64,000 bases of DNA from Marvinbryantia sp050944495 (GCA_050944495.1 JBMNRF010000002.1:62001-126000), one strand, 5' to 3'; shown: positions 41,388 through 50,864, numbered from the stretch's first letter. Notes: generated by a model from the sequence alone, not told the origin. A program made the numbers and translations.

Positions 41388-42335
41388 ATGAAAAAAAGAG
41401 AACGTATTTTGGCAGTAATGAAAAAAGAACCGGTAGATTATGTTCCGGCAGGCTTCTGGTTTCATTATAAATCCGATTATACGGTGCAGCAGATGATTGA
41501 TGCACATATGGAATTATATCGGGAAACCGGAGCAGATTTAATTAAAATCATGCAGGATTATATGTATCCGGTCAGTGGAAAAATTACCTGTGCGGAAGAT
41601 TGGTATCATATTGAAGTGAAGGGAACAGATTCTGAGGAGTTCAAAAAACTGGCAGCAGTTATCCGTGGAATCCGCGCGGAAGCGGGAGAGGATGTCATGC
41701 TTTTCCAGACGATGTTTGGTCCATTCAAAGCAGCAAGTATTGCATTTGGGGATGATGTGCTGATGAAGTACAGCAAAGAGGCTCCGGAAGCAGTAATGGC
41801 AGGTATTCAGATTATCGCGGATGCTCTTGAGAAATGGGCAGAGGGATATCTGGAAGCCGGTGCAGATGGAATTTATTATTCCGCGCAGTTTGGTGAAGAA
41901 GGAAGATTTACCAAAGAAGAGTGGGAGAAACTGGTAAAACCATATGATCTTCAGATTTTGAACGTAGCAGATAAAAGAGAGGGAAAATATAATATTCTTC
42001 ATATTTGCGGGGAGCCGGAATACGAATTTAAAACGCATGTAGAGTGGTTTGCGGATTATCCGGCAGATCTGGTGAACTGGTCTGTAAAAGACAATAGCTA
42101 CAGTCTGGAAAAAGGCAGAGAAACGTTCACAAGTGCTATTCTTGGCGGTATGAATAACAAAGGAAATGTATTGAATGGTCCGACAGAAGCAATTCAGGAA
42201 GAAGTAAAGCAGATATTGGACAGTTTTGGAACTACAGGCGTTATGATCGGGGCTGACTGTACGATTCAGGGAAAAAATATCAGACTCGATTATATAAAAA
42301 CTGCAGTAGATGCAGCACACCAATATACAAAGTAG
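41388..42335 (+). CDS. UroD/MtaA-superfamily protein with a zinc-thiol methyltransferase motif
   Basis: A 315-residue TIM-barrel protein of the uroporphyrinogen decarboxylase/methylcobamide:CoM methyltransferase superfamily. It opens KKRERILAVMKKEPVDYVPAGFW, typical of this group, and lacks most porphyrin-site residues of true HemE. His205-x-Cys207 (NILHICGEP) and Cys291 (IGADCTI) match the H-x-C-x(n)-C zinc motif with which MtaA/MtbA and CmuA-type enzymes activate a thiol for methyl or alkyl transfer. It heads an operon with a sugar-type ABC transporter and ends, nine kilobases later, with a cysteine desulfidase-like gene. A thiol or alkyl-transfer reaction on the imported substrate is plausible, but unproven. 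Homologues beside carbohydrate transporters are common in Clostridia and uncharacterised. Confidence 0.82.
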   Translation: MKKRERILAVMKKEPVDYVPAGFWFHYKSDYTVQQMIDAHMELYRETGADLIKIMQDYMYPVSGKITCAEDWYHIEVKGTDSEEFKKLAAVIRGIRAEAGEDVMLFQTMFGPFKAASIAFGDDVLMKYSKEAPEAVMAGIQIIADALEKWAEGYLEAGADGIYYSAQFGEEGRFTKEEWEKLVKPYDLQILNVADKREGKYNILHICGEPEYEFKTHVEWFADYPADLVNWSVKDNSYSLEKGRETFTSAILGGMNNKGNVLNGPTEAIQEEVKQILDSFGTTGVMIGADCTIQGKNIRLDYIKTAVDAAHQYTK

Positions 42336-42346
42336 GAGGTAATGGT

Positions 42347-43594
42347 ATGAAGAAGAAATTGGCAATGGCGTTGTGTGCAGCGATGGTGATGAGTGCAAGC
42401 GTAATTCCGGGAGGAAGCGTGATGGCGGAAGAGCCAATGAAAGTAGAATTCTTCCAGCAGAAACCGGAAGATGGCCCGCAGAAGGGGTATCAGGCACTTG
42501 TTGACAAATTTAATGAGGAAAATCCGGATGTTGTAATTGAAATGAATACAGTTCCGGATGCAGGCACCGTTTTGACATCCAGAATCTCTTCCGGAGATAT
42601 TCCGGTTATCTTTACAGATTATCCGACACAGACACAATTCAAGCAGAAAGTAGCGAATGGATATGTACAGGATCTTTCTGATCAGGAATTCCTGAAAAAT
42701 GTCAATGAATCCTCACTGGAGATGACGAAACAGGAGGATGGCGGTTATTACGCACTCCCGTATACACGTAATTATCTTGGTGTTTATTATAATAAACAGA
42801 TTTTTGAAGAGAATGGTATTGAAATTCCGAAAACATGGGATGAGTTTGTAGCGGTTTGTGAAAAATTGAAAGAAGCAGGGATTACTCCGCTTGGAATGCA
42901 CGGAAAAGATCCGGGACGTGTTGGTCATAACTTCCAGTGCTGCGTAGTAGCGTGGGCACCGGATGGGGTAGAGACAATTGAAAAAGCAGTTGCAGGTGAA
43001 GTGAAAATAGAGGAAGATGCACAGCTTCGTACGGTATTTGAAAAAATGGGAACATTACTTTCCTACGCAAATGAAGATGCATTAGCATTATCTGATACGA
43101 ACTGCTATGAGAATTTTGTAAAAGGTGATTATGCAATGACAATTACAGGTTCTTATGCAAAAGGAACGATTGCATCTATCAATCCGGATCTGGAAACAGG
43201 GGTATTCCCGCTTCCGAATGATACATATGAAGACACGAAGTGTCTGTCTGGTATTGATGCTGCAATCTGTGTATCTGCACAGGCTTCTGATGAAGAGAAA
43301 GAAGTGGCATATCGTTTCTTAAACTTCCTTGCAGAAACAGAAAGCGCACAGACTTTCTATGAATTCGATGGTGCGCCGTCTTGCATCAATGGTGTTGTAA
43401 GTGAAGATGAAAGTATTGCGCCAATGTTGGAAATCATTAACGCAGGTCAGACACATGACTGGATGGCTTCCACGATTGATAATAATATTATTACTGATCT
43501 TTATAATGTAGTTCAGGGATTCTGGGCAGATAAAGATGTAGATAATGTATTAAAAAATCTGGACGCATCAATTGCAGTAACAAGTGCACAGTAA
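42347..43594 (+). CDS. Sugar-type ABC transporter, substrate-binding protein
   Basis: A 415-residue family 1 extracellular binding protein. A signal peptide (KKKLAMALCAAMVMSASVIPGGSVMA) precedes the mature part: VEFFQQKPEDGPQKGYQALVDKFNEENPDV, then GGYYALPYTRNYLGVYYNKQIFEENGIEIPKTWDEF, classic for MalE/UgpB relatives. No clear lipobox is seen. The gene starts 11 bp after the UroD-like gene with AGGAGGTAATGGT upstream. No ATPase is encoded in the operon; such Firmicute importers usually share an MsmX-type ATPase. The ligand is not readable. A strong hairpin terminator follows. Confidence 0.92.
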   Translation: MKKKLAMALCAAMVMSASVIPGGSVMAEEPMKVEFFQQKPEDGPQKGYQALVDKFNEENPDVVIEMNTVPDAGTVLTSRISSGDIPVIFTDYPTQTQFKQKVANGYVQDLSDQEFLKNVNESSLEMTKQEDGGYYALPYTRNYLGVYYNKQIFEENGIEIPKTWDEFVAVCEKLKEAGITPLGMHGKDPGRVGHNFQCCVVAWAPDGVETIEKAVAGEVKIEEDAQLRTVFEKMGTLLSYANEDALALSDTNCYENFVKGDYAMTITGSYAKGTIASINPDLETGVFPLPNDTYEDTKCLSGIDAAICVSAQASDEEKEVAYRFLNFLAETESAQTFYEFDGAPSCINGVVSEDESIAPMLEIINAGQTHDWMASTIDNNIITDLYNVVQGFWADKDVDNVLKNLDASIAVTSAQ

Positions 43595-43616
43595 AAGGCA
43601 GAAAATCTAGTATGTA

Positions 43617-43668
43617 GGGGCTGCTGTACAGGAATAAGTTGCTCCTGTTGTACAGCAGCCTCTTTTCT
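43617..43668 (+). terminator. Intra-operon attenuator after the binding-protein gene
   Basis: GGCTGCTGTACA (43619-43630) pairs perfectly with TGTACAGCAGCC (43649-43660), and CAGGA/TCCTG extends it inwards; TCTTTTCTTC follows. Confidence 0.85.
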
Positions 43669-43723
43669 TCTGAACAGAAAGACATCAGATGTCAGTCGAA
43701 AAGCAGAAGGGAACGGAGGCAAT

Positions 43724-44617
43724 ATGAAAAATGGAAATAATGCAAAACGAAAGAAAGTTTCCGGAAGATTGACTTTCTTTCTGTTTACTTTAATTCCGGT
43801 AATACTTTACACTTTTTTTTATGTAGTGTCTGTAATAAACGGAGTTCGTTATAGTTTTACAAACTGGGACGGTGTATCAAAAACATTTGAATTTGTTGGA
43901 ACAAAAAATTATGAGCTTTTGATGAAAAATCCTTATTTCTGGAATTCAGTAAAAACGACGATTAAGTATAGTATATTGCTTGTTATAGGTGTCATCAGTA
44001 TTTCTCTGCTGTTAGCACTGTCTTTGAATTCTTTGGTAAAATTTAAAACATTAATAAAATCAATTTATTTTATACCGGCCATGATTGGTGGAATTACAAT
44101 TTCTCTAATCTGGGATCAGATTTACTATCGGGTACTTCCGGTGATCGGAGAGACATTGGGAATCGGCTGGCTTTCAAACAGTCCGTTGATGATGCCGAAA
44201 TTGGCTTTGCCAGCAGTAGTAATTGTTCAGTTATGGCAGGCAGTGGCATTGCCAACGGTTATTTTTATCGCTGGATTACAGCAAATTCCGGATGAACAGT
44301 ATGAATCGGCAAAGATTGACGGTGCATCAGCATTTCAGCGATTTCGTTATATAACGCTGCCATATCTGCTGCCGACTATAACAGTTAATTTAGTATTGAC
44401 AATTAAACAGGGATTCACTTCTTTTGATTTCCCGTTTGCGATGACTGGCGGAGGTCCGGTTCGTGCAACGGAAGTAATTGGAATTTTGATTTATAATGAT
44501 GCGTTTAAAAATATGCGTTTCTCAGTAGCGAACGCAGAGGCTTGTATTTTATTTGTTATTGTGGCAATTTTTTCTTTGACACAGTTGAAACTTACAAGCA
44601 AGGGAGGTGTAAATTAA
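43724..44617 (+). CDS. Sugar-type ABC transporter, permease 1 (MalF-like)
   Basis: A 297-residue membrane protein with six helices (first at about 17-40). The loop TNWDGVSKTFEFVGTKNYELL is typical of MalF/UgpA proteins. The EAA motif is EQYESAKIDGASAFQRFRYITLP near residue 195. TGGGPVRATEVIGILIY near the end is a further hallmark. GGAGG precedes the start. Its stop overlaps the next start (TAATG), coupling the two permeases. Confidence 0.94.
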   Translation: MKNGNNAKRKKVSGRLTFFLFTLIPVILYTFFYVVSVINGVRYSFTNWDGVSKTFEFVGTKNYELLMKNPYFWNSVKTTIKYSILLVIGVISISLLLALSLNSLVKFKTLIKSIYFIPAMIGGITISLIWDQIYYRVLPVIGETLGIGWLSNSPLMMPKLALPAVVIVQLWQAVALPTVIFIAGLQQIPDEQYESAKIDGASAFQRFRYITLPYLLPTITVNLVLTIKQGFTSFDFPFAMTGGGPVRATEVIGILIYNDAFKNMRFSVANAEACILFVIVAIFSLTQLKLTSKGGVN

Positions 44618-45456
44618 TGAAAATAAAAAGAGATGGTTTTATTTGGCGGATACTTAGAAATATATTACTTTTTTTGGGACTGGTGATGATACTGTTTCCT
44701 TTGTATCTGGTACTTAGCAACTCTTTTAAATCATTAGAGGAAGCAAGTGCTGACTTTTTTGCACTTCCAAAGAGTTTGAATTTTCAAAATTATATAGAAT
44801 TGTTTACAAATAGTAATTATTGGATTTTTCTGAAAAATTCACTTATAATTACAGTGGTATCAATAACATTGATTTTGCTTCTTGTTCCATCTGTATCTTA
44901 TGCAATTGCAAGAAATTTTGATAAAAGATATTATAAGACAGTATATTTTTATTTATTAATGGGATTATTTATTCCTTCACAGGTAATTCTGCTTCCGGTC
45001 ACAAAAATGATGTCGAAATTGAACCTATTGAATCATCAGGGATTGATTATTCTGTATGCAGCATTTAGCTTGACACAGGGCGTATTTTTGTTTGTGAATT
45101 ATATTCGTGGACTTCCGTATGAAATAGAAGAATCGGCGCAGATTGACGGATGTAGTGTATTTCAGACATATGTAAGAATCGTATTACCATTAATTAAACC
45201 GATGATTTCTACAATTTTAATTATGGATGTACTTTGGATCTGGAATGATTTTATGCTTCCGCTGTTGATTTTGAACAGATCGCAGTCTATTTGGACCTTG
45301 CCGTTGTTCCAGTATAATTTTAAAACAGAATATTCGTTTGATTACACGATGGCATTTACCGCCTATCTTTTAGCAATGCTTCCAATGCTGGTTATTTATT
45401 GTATGGGTCAGAAATATATCGTAAAAGGACTGACTGCAGGATCTGTTAAGGGATAA
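44617..45456 (+). CDS. Sugar-type ABC transporter, permease 2 (MalG-like)
   Basis: A 279-residue six-helix protein. Family text includes MILFPLYLVLSNSFKSLEEAS, PSVSYAIARNFDKRYYKTVYFYLLMGLFIPSQVILLP, the EAA motif YEIEESAQIDGCSVFQTYVRIVLPL, and the C-terminal QKYIVKGLTAGSVKG. The start overlaps the MalF-like stop by one base, with GGGAGGTG upstream. It forms the heterodimeric channel with permease 1. Confidence 0.94.
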   Translation: MKIKRDGFIWRILRNILLFLGLVMILFPLYLVLSNSFKSLEEASADFFALPKSLNFQNYIELFTNSNYWIFLKNSLIITVVSITLILLLVPSVSYAIARNFDKRYYKTVYFYLLMGLFIPSQVILLPVTKMMSKLNLLNHQGLIILYAAFSLTQGVFLFVNYIRGLPYEIEESAQIDGCSVFQTYVRIVLPLIKPMISTILIMDVLWIWNDFMLPLLILNRSQSIWTLPLFQYNFKTEYSFDYTMAFTAYLLAMLPMLVIYCMGQKYIVKGLTAGSVKG

Positions 45457-45496
45457 ATAAAAGCGGCCCGTTTACGCCGAGAGGAGGAGACGGACA

Positions 45497-47011
45497 ATGA
45501 AGATTTTAGTAGTAGAAGATGAACTTTATGCACGAGAGGCTCTGGTAAAGCAGATTAAGCAGTATGATACAGAGAAAATATTTGAGATTCTTGAGGCTGC
45601 GAATGGAGAGGAAGGTCTGAAAATCTGGCAGAAGGAACAGCCGGAACTTTTGATGACAGATATTCGGATGCCGAAAATGGACGGCTTGAAGCTTTTGGAA
45701 AGAATTCGTGAAATAAATGCGAAGGTTCCGGTGATTATTTTAAGTGCATATTCTGAGTTTGAGTACGCTCGTACTGCGTTGTCTTACGGAGCAAATGAAT
45801 ATCTTCTGAAACCGATTGACAGTGAAGCATTGGCAAAATGTCTTGATAAATTTGTACAGCAAAGGCATAAGGAACAGGAAGAAGAGCTACTGACGGGAAA
45901 GGATATGATTACCGGATTCCTTTTCAATAGTATCCGAAATGAAAGAAAAGCTGGTTTTGTAGAAAAAAGAATGTTTGAAAAACTATTTCCATCTTATCAG
46001 ATTGCTGTGATGTATTTTCGAAATGAGAGGCCGCGTCAGGAAGTATTTTTGGAAAATATTCAGAAGATATATGGCAGTGCATTTTGGACAAAGTTTCGTT
46101 TTTTGGAATTGGCGGAAGAATTGTGGCTGATGCTGACCAGTGCGGATGAAGATACTGCATTTCTTTGGAGAAAACTTAGAAAAACATTGGAGGAGCAGGG
46201 ATTTGAAGCGAGGATTGGTGTCAGCAGAATTCGAGGATCTGCAACTGATGTTCTAAAGTCCTATCAAGAGGCCAGAGAAGCGTTAAAACATAAAATTTAT
46301 GGAAAAGATACGCTGCTTCTTGCAGAAAAAATAGAGGAGGATATTTATGCAGAATATTACCTGAAATCCGATCGGGAAAATCAGTTAAGAACAGCGCTGG
46401 CTGAGGGAAATGAAAAAAAAGCGGTTTCCGCAATTGAAAAATGCTTTGAAGAAATCAGACAGGCAGAACCTGTGAAAATGGAATGTCTGGAATTATTGTA
46501 TTCTCATATGATTTTATTTTGCAGACAAGAAATTGGTGCAGAGGAATCCGGCAGAAAAATATCGCGTTTCCCGGAAGGGGTCTTGAAATTTGAATCGCTT
46601 GAGGAAATGCAGGGATATCTTTGCCGGATCACAGAGGAGATCTGTCGTTTGAAAAAAAGTGAGAACAGTAAAAGCTCCGGAGAAATCGTAGAATTTATGG
46701 CAGAGTATGCTCGCCAGCATTATTATGAGGATGTAACAATAAAAGAGATTGCAGAAAAAATTCTGTTTATGAATCAGGATTATATCAGTCATTTGTTTTC
46801 TGAAAAAAAGGGCGTGAATTTTTCGGCTTACTTAAAGAAAATACGAATTGATTATGCAAAAGAGATTCTAAAAGAAGGCGGTCATTCTGTGACAGATACG
46901 GCATCTATGGTAGGATATAATGATACTTCACAGTTTATTCGTATTTTCAAACAGGAGACAGGAATAACACCGAAAAAATACTGCGGTATGCGAAAACAAG
47001 AGGAGGATTGA
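45497..47011 (+). CDS. YesN-type response regulator with AraC DNA-binding domain
   Basis: A 504-residue regulator. The receiver domain (1-120) has VVEDE acid residues and phosphoacceptor Asp55 in LLMTDIRMPKMDG, then IILSAYSEF and EYLLKPID. A middle region of about 270 residues (often related to degenerate GGDEF-like or helical sensor domains) precedes the AraC/XylS double helix-turn-helix at the C-terminus (VTIKEIAEKILFMNQDYISHLFSEKKGVNFSAYLKKIRIDYAKEIL..., TASMVGYNDTSQFIRIFKQETGITPKKY). The kinase is the divergent YesM-like gene. It is embedded in the operon, so its level would rise with induction. GAGAGGAGGAGACGG precedes the ATG. Confidence 0.93.
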   Translation: MKILVVEDELYAREALVKQIKQYDTEKIFEILEAANGEEGLKIWQKEQPELLMTDIRMPKMDGLKLLERIREINAKVPVIILSAYSEFEYARTALSYGANEYLLKPIDSEALAKCLDKFVQQRHKEQEEELLTGKDMITGFLFNSIRNERKAGFVEKRMFEKLFPSYQIAVMYFRNERPRQEVFLENIQKIYGSAFWTKFRFLELAEELWLMLTSADEDTAFLWRKLRKTLEEQGFEARIGVSRIRGSATDVLKSYQEAREALKHKIYGKDTLLLAEKIEEDIYAEYYLKSDRENQLRTALAEGNEKKAVSAIEKCFEEIRQAEPVKMECLELLYSHMILFCRQEIGAEESGRKISRFPEGVLKFESLEEMQGYLCRITEEICRLKKSENSKSSGEIVEFMAEYARQHYYEDVTIKEIAEKILFMNQDYISHLFSEKKGVNFSAYLKKIRIDYAKEILKEGGHSVTDTASMVGYNDTSQFIRIFKQETGITPKKYCGMRKQEED

Positions 47012-47013
47012 GT

Positions 47014-48390
47014 GTGGAACAGACAATAGAGCAGTGGATTGAAAAACATCAGGAACAGATGCTGCAGGATATTGCGGCGTTGGTTCAGATCCCTAGCGTG
47101 GCATCTGTAAAAGAAACGGAGATTTCAGGGGAGCCTTTTGGGAAAGCATGCAGAAGAGTGTTGGATAAAATGAAAGAAATTGCGGAGCGAGAGAAAATCC
47201 GCAGTCGGGATGCAGAAGGGTATTACTTGGAACTGGAAGCTGGAGAAGGAAAAACAGAAATTGGTATCTGGAGTCATTTAGATGTTGTGCCGGAAGGTGA
47301 TGGATGGATATATCCTCCTTTTGTATGTAGCAGAAAAGGAGATTATATTATCGGAAGAGGAGTACAGGATAATAAAGGACCGGCGGTTGCGGTTTTTTAT
47401 GCAATTTGTTACTGTGTAGAGCATCGTTTGCTGAAAGCTATACGTGTCAGACATCTGTTAGGCTGTCAGGAAGAGAGCGGTATGCAGGATGTGACGCATT
47501 TTCTGGAAAAAAAGGAAGAACCGGCATTCTCTTTCGTGACGGACTGCGGGTTTCCGGTATGCTGCGGAGAAAAAGGAATTTTGAGAATTTCTTTTAGATC
47601 TGCGGAAAAGATGGAAGATTTTTCCCGGCTGCAAGCGGGGGTGGTGTGTAACAGTGTACCGTCGTTTGCAGAGGCTGAGATACAGATCGGAGGTGGCGGT
47701 ACATATCTGAGTGCGGATGGAATTGGCGGACATGCTGCCTTCCCGGAAGGCACGGTAAACGCCATCAGTATTCTGCTCCAACGACTGGAAGAGTTTTCGT
47801 TTCGGAAAGAGACAGAAAAGATAATGGCTTTTTTGAAAATGCTTGCCGCAGATGGATATGGCAAAGCGGCAGGGATTGCCTGCAGTGATGAAGTGTCTGG
47901 TCCTCTGACCTGTAATTTGGGGATTCTGCGTATGGAAGAGGGATATCTTCATGCTGAGGTGGATATTCGTTATCCGGTTTCAGTAAATTCGGAGTCTTTT
48001 TTGCCGATACTTTTAAAGAAAGCGGAAGCGGCTGGAATGAAACTGCTGCATAAGGAAGAGGGCAAACCTTACTATATGGAAAAAGAACATCCTTTTGTAC
48101 AGGTTTTGATGCGCACCTGGAAAGAAGAAACCGGGCAGACAGGAGAGCCTTATGTAATGGGAGGCGGAACCTATGCGAAAAAGCTGCCGCGTACAGTAGC
48201 CTTTGGGCCTGGACTGCCGAAAAATTTTCAGAAAATCGGATTGCCGGAAGGACATGGAAACTGTCATGGGGCCGATGAGGCAGAAAGTATTACAAATTTG
48301 AAAAAGGCAGTAAAAGTCTATATAAAAACATTAATAAACTTAGATCAGTGGATAAAGGAGAGAAAAGAAAATGAAAATGTTTCAGATTAA
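47014..48390 (+). CDS. M20-family metallodipeptidase (PepV/Sapep-like)
   Basis: A 458-residue zinc aminoacyl hydrolase. Metal and catalytic text: IWSHLDVVPEGDGW (His ligand, catalytic Asp), GRGVQDNKGPAVA (bridging Asp), QEESGMQD (general-base Glu and ligand), VTDCGFPV (Asp), and the late His ligand in PEGHGNCHGADE. Length and sequence match PepV-like dipeptidases rather than ArgE. It starts with GTG at 47014, placed 7 nt after AGGAGG (47001-47006), which lies in the end of the regulator gene; an in-frame TTG at 47008 is too close. In this operon it could release amino acids from an imported dipeptide or N-acyl conjugate. Confidence 0.9.
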   Translation: MEQTIEQWIEKHQEQMLQDIAALVQIPSVASVKETEISGEPFGKACRRVLDKMKEIAEREKIRSRDAEGYYLELEAGEGKTEIGIWSHLDVVPEGDGWIYPPFVCSRKGDYIIGRGVQDNKGPAVAVFYAICYCVEHRLLKAIRVRHLLGCQEESGMQDVTHFLEKKEEPAFSFVTDCGFPVCCGEKGILRISFRSAEKMEDFSRLQAGVVCNSVPSFAEAEIQIGGGGTYLSADGIGGHAAFPEGTVNAISILLQRLEEFSFRKETEKIMAFLKMLAADGYGKAAGIACSDEVSGPLTCNLGILRMEEGYLHAEVDIRYPVSVNSESFLPILLKKAEAAGMKLLHKEEGKPYYMEKEHPFVQVLMRTWKEETGQTGEPYVMGGGTYAKKLPRTVAFGPGLPKNFQKIGLPEGHGNCHGADEAESITNLKKAVKVYIKTLINLDQWIKERKENENVSD

Positions 48391-49288
48391 CAAAGAAGTA
48401 GCAGAAGTTTCCAGAATCGGTCTCGGATGTATGAGAATTCCGGAATTGAAGGAAGAAAAAAAAGTGCAGGAACTGGTAGAGGGCGCTATGGAATGTGGTA
48501 TCAATTTTTTTGATCATGCAGATATTTACGGAGCCGGTAAAGCTGAGGAGTTATTTGGCAATATTCTGACACCGTCTTTGCGCGACAGAATGGTGATTCA
48601 GACAAAGTGTGCGATTCATCCGGGAACTAGCTATGATTTTTCCAAGGGGCATATCTTAAAATCGGTTGACGGCAGCCTGAAGCGTCTTAAGACAGACTAT
48701 GTAGATCTGCTTCTGCTTCACCGTCCGGATGCACTGATGGAACCGGAGGAAGTGGCAGAGGCATTTGATACTTTGAAAAAGGCCGGAAAAGTGAAAGCAT
48801 TTGGTGTGAGCAACCATAACACTATGCAGATTGAACTGTTAAATAGTGCCTGCAATAATCAGATTTGCGTAAATCAGATTCAGTATTCGGTGGCACACTG
48901 TCCGACGATTGACGCGGGATTGAATGTCAATGTGGGCAGTGATGCAGGATGCGACAGAGACGGTAGTGTCATTGAATACTGCAGATTAAAGAAGATGACG
49001 GTACAGGCATGGTCTCCGTTCCAATATGGAATGTTTGAAGGCATTTTTATCGGCAGTGAAAAATATCCGGAATTGAATAAAGTACTGGAACGTCTTGCAG
49101 AAAAATATCAGGTGAGCGTAAATGCAGTCGCGATTGCATGGATTCTGCGTCATCCGGCCGGTATTCAGGCAATTGTGGGAAGTACAAATCTGAAAAGAAT
49201 ACAGGACATCGTGAAAGCTTCTGATGTGACGCTGACAAGAGAGGAATGGTATGAACTTTATATGTCAGCAGGTAAGATTCTTCCGTAA
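48371..49288 (+). CDS. Aldo/keto reductase
   Basis: A 305-residue TIM-barrel oxidoreductase, YdhF-like. The tetrad is visible: Asp48 in NFFDHADIYG, Tyr53, Lys79 in VIQTKCA and His117 in LLLLHRPD. GVSNHN and the NADPH loop GSTNLKRI are also present. The start overlaps the dipeptidase gene by 20 bp and has AAAGGAGAGAAAAG upstream, so it is translationally linked. The carbonyl substrate is unknown; the operon context suggests it processes the imported compound or its breakdown product. Confidence 0.92.
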   Translation: MKMFQINKEVAEVSRIGLGCMRIPELKEEKKVQELVEGAMECGINFFDHADIYGAGKAEELFGNILTPSLRDRMVIQTKCAIHPGTSYDFSKGHILKSVDGSLKRLKTDYVDLLLLHRPDALMEPEEVAEAFDTLKKAGKVKAFGVSNHNTMQIELLNSACNNQICVNQIQYSVAHCPTIDAGLNVNVGSDAGCDRDGSVIEYCRLKKMTVQAWSPFQYGMFEGIFIGSEKYPELNKVLERLAEKYQVSVNAVAIAWILRHPAGIQAIVGSTNLKRIQDIVKASDVTLTREEWYELYMSAGKILP

Positions 49289-49316
49289 AAGTTTAGAAAA
49301 AGGACAGGTGAGAAGA

Positions 49317-50585
49317 ATGGAAACAACGTTGTATCAAAGCTATCTGGATATTCTGAAAGAAGAGCTGGTTCCGGCGCTGGGATGCACAGAGCCGATTGCG
49401 ATTGCATACGCGTCTGCAGTGGCAGGAAAGCTTTTAGGAGAGTCGCCGGTACATATGGATATTTTCTGCAGCGGAAATATTATTAAAAATGTAAAAAGTG
49501 TAACGGTACCAAATTCAGGCGAACTGCGCGGGATTGAGGCGGCAGCCATTTTGGGAGTAATTGGCGGAAATGCGGAAAAGAAATTGGAAGTTCTTGAAGA
49601 AGTAACAGAAGAACATCGTCAAAAAACAAGAGAATTGATGAAAATAAATTTTTGTGACTGTCATTTGCAGGAAGGTGTTGCGAACCTTTATATCCGAGTA
49701 GAAATGAAAGGCGAAAAACACAGCAGCCAGGTAGTGATCAATGATAAGCATACAAACATTGTTTTCTTAAAGAAGGATGATCAGGTTCTGCTTGAAAAAG
49801 GTATGGAAACCAGGCAGGATGGTCCGGACAGACGGGAACTTTTGAATGTGCGGGATATTCTGGAATTTGCGAAACAAGTAAGGATGGAAGATATCGAGGA
49901 AGTAATCGGCGGACAGGTACAGATGAATACAACGATTGCAGAAGAAGGGTTAAATCATCCGTACGGCGCGCAAGTGGGCAGAACGCTTTTAAAAGCATAC
50001 GGAGATACCGTAAATATTCGTGCAAAAGCAAGAGCAGCTGCTGGCTCCGATGCCAGAATGAATGGCTGTTCCCTTCCGGTAGTGATCAATTCGGGCAGTG
50101 GGAACCAGGGAATGACTTGCTCTTTGCCGGTCATTGAATATGCAAAAGAGTGGAGGGTTTCCAAAGAAAGAATGTACCGCGCACTGGTTGTCAGCAATCT
50201 GGTGGCGATTCATCAGAAGAAATATATCGGCAGTCTGTCAGCATACTGCGGTGCGGTAAGTGCAGCCTGTGGTGCGGGAGCAGCGATTACCTGGCTGCAT
50301 GGCGGTGATTATGATGCAGTCAGTAAGACGATTACCAATACGATTGCCAATATGGGAGGGGTTGTATGTGATGGAGCGAAATCTTCCTGTGCGGCAAAAA
50401 TCGCTTCTGCTGTAGATGCTGCGATTATGGCTTTTACACTTGAAACAGAGAACCAGTGTTTCCAGCCGGGGGAAGGCTTGGTGAAAGAAAATGTAGAAGA
50501 AACAATCCGCAGTATGGGATATGTAGGCAGAGTGGGGATGAAGGATACAGATGTAACAATTTTAAATTTAATGCTGGAAAAATGA
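49317..50585 (+). CDS. L-cysteine desulfidase-like protein (CyuA/UPF0597 family)
   Basis: A 422-residue protein. Family marks are Cys23 in ALGCTEPIAIAYA, GNIIKNVKSVTVPN, INSGSGNQGMTCSLPVI, SAYCGAVSAACGAGAA, and GGVVCDGAKSSCAAKIASA. In CyuA and archaeal L-cysteine desulfidase these cysteines hold an Fe-S cluster used to split cysteine into pyruvate, sulfide and ammonia. Related proteins are Fe-S serine dehydratases, so serine or another beta-substituted amino acid is an alternative. I start at 49317, where AGGTGAGAAGA precedes the ATG; the open frame further upstream lies inside the aldo-keto reductase gene. As the last gene of the operon it suggests that the imported substrate yields cysteine or a relative. 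Confidence 0.88.
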   Translation: METTLYQSYLDILKEELVPALGCTEPIAIAYASAVAGKLLGESPVHMDIFCSGNIIKNVKSVTVPNSGELRGIEAAAILGVIGGNAEKKLEVLEEVTEEHRQKTRELMKINFCDCHLQEGVANLYIRVEMKGEKHSSQVVINDKHTNIVFLKKDDQVLLEKGMETRQDGPDRRELLNVRDILEFAKQVRMEDIEEVIGGQVQMNTTIAEEGLNHPYGAQVGRTLLKAYGDTVNIRAKARAAAGSDARMNGCSLPVVINSGSGNQGMTCSLPVIEYAKEWRVSKERMYRALVVSNLVAIHQKKYIGSLSAYCGAVSAACGAGAAITWLHGGDYDAVSKTITNTIANMGGVVCDGAKSSCAAKIASAVDAAIMAFTLETENQCFQPGEGLVKENVEETIRSMGYVGRVGMKDTDVTILNLMLEK

Positions 50586-50712
50586 GGATGAACATAATTT
50601 TCCCTCTTAGTACTTGAAAAATAGCGTAATTTGCGGTAAAATTGCGAAAGTAGTCCTGTTATATGGAAAATGGACATACACGGACAGAGTTTAAAGAAGC
50701 CTTCTAAACAAA

Positions 50713-50749
50713 TATCCCGGCAGCTGCTTGCAATGTAGCTGCCGGGATA
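50713..50749. terminator. 13-bp perfect hairpin downstream of the desulfidase gene
   Basis: TATCCCGGCAGCT (50713-50725) and AGCTGCCGGGATA (50737-50749) pair perfectly with an 11-nt loop. There is no T-run on the plus strand, so it may be an mRNA 3'-end structure or a poor terminator. The rest of the 280-bp gap shows nothing further apart from the ribosome site AAAGGATGG of the next gene. Confidence 0.55.
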
Positions 50750-50864
50750 CTAAAGGGGAGGATAAGTATTAAAATTTATCTTTGGTATGTTCCTATTGTA
50801 ACCGTATTTTTGGAAGTTATTCATATGACAGGAAAAAAATTATTTTTCAAAGGATGGATTTAAA

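Noticed and set aside
41538..42497. 319-codon minus-strand frame across the UroD-like gene
   Set aside because: Antisense to a recognisable superfamily member and its downstream gene start; no domain or ribosome site.
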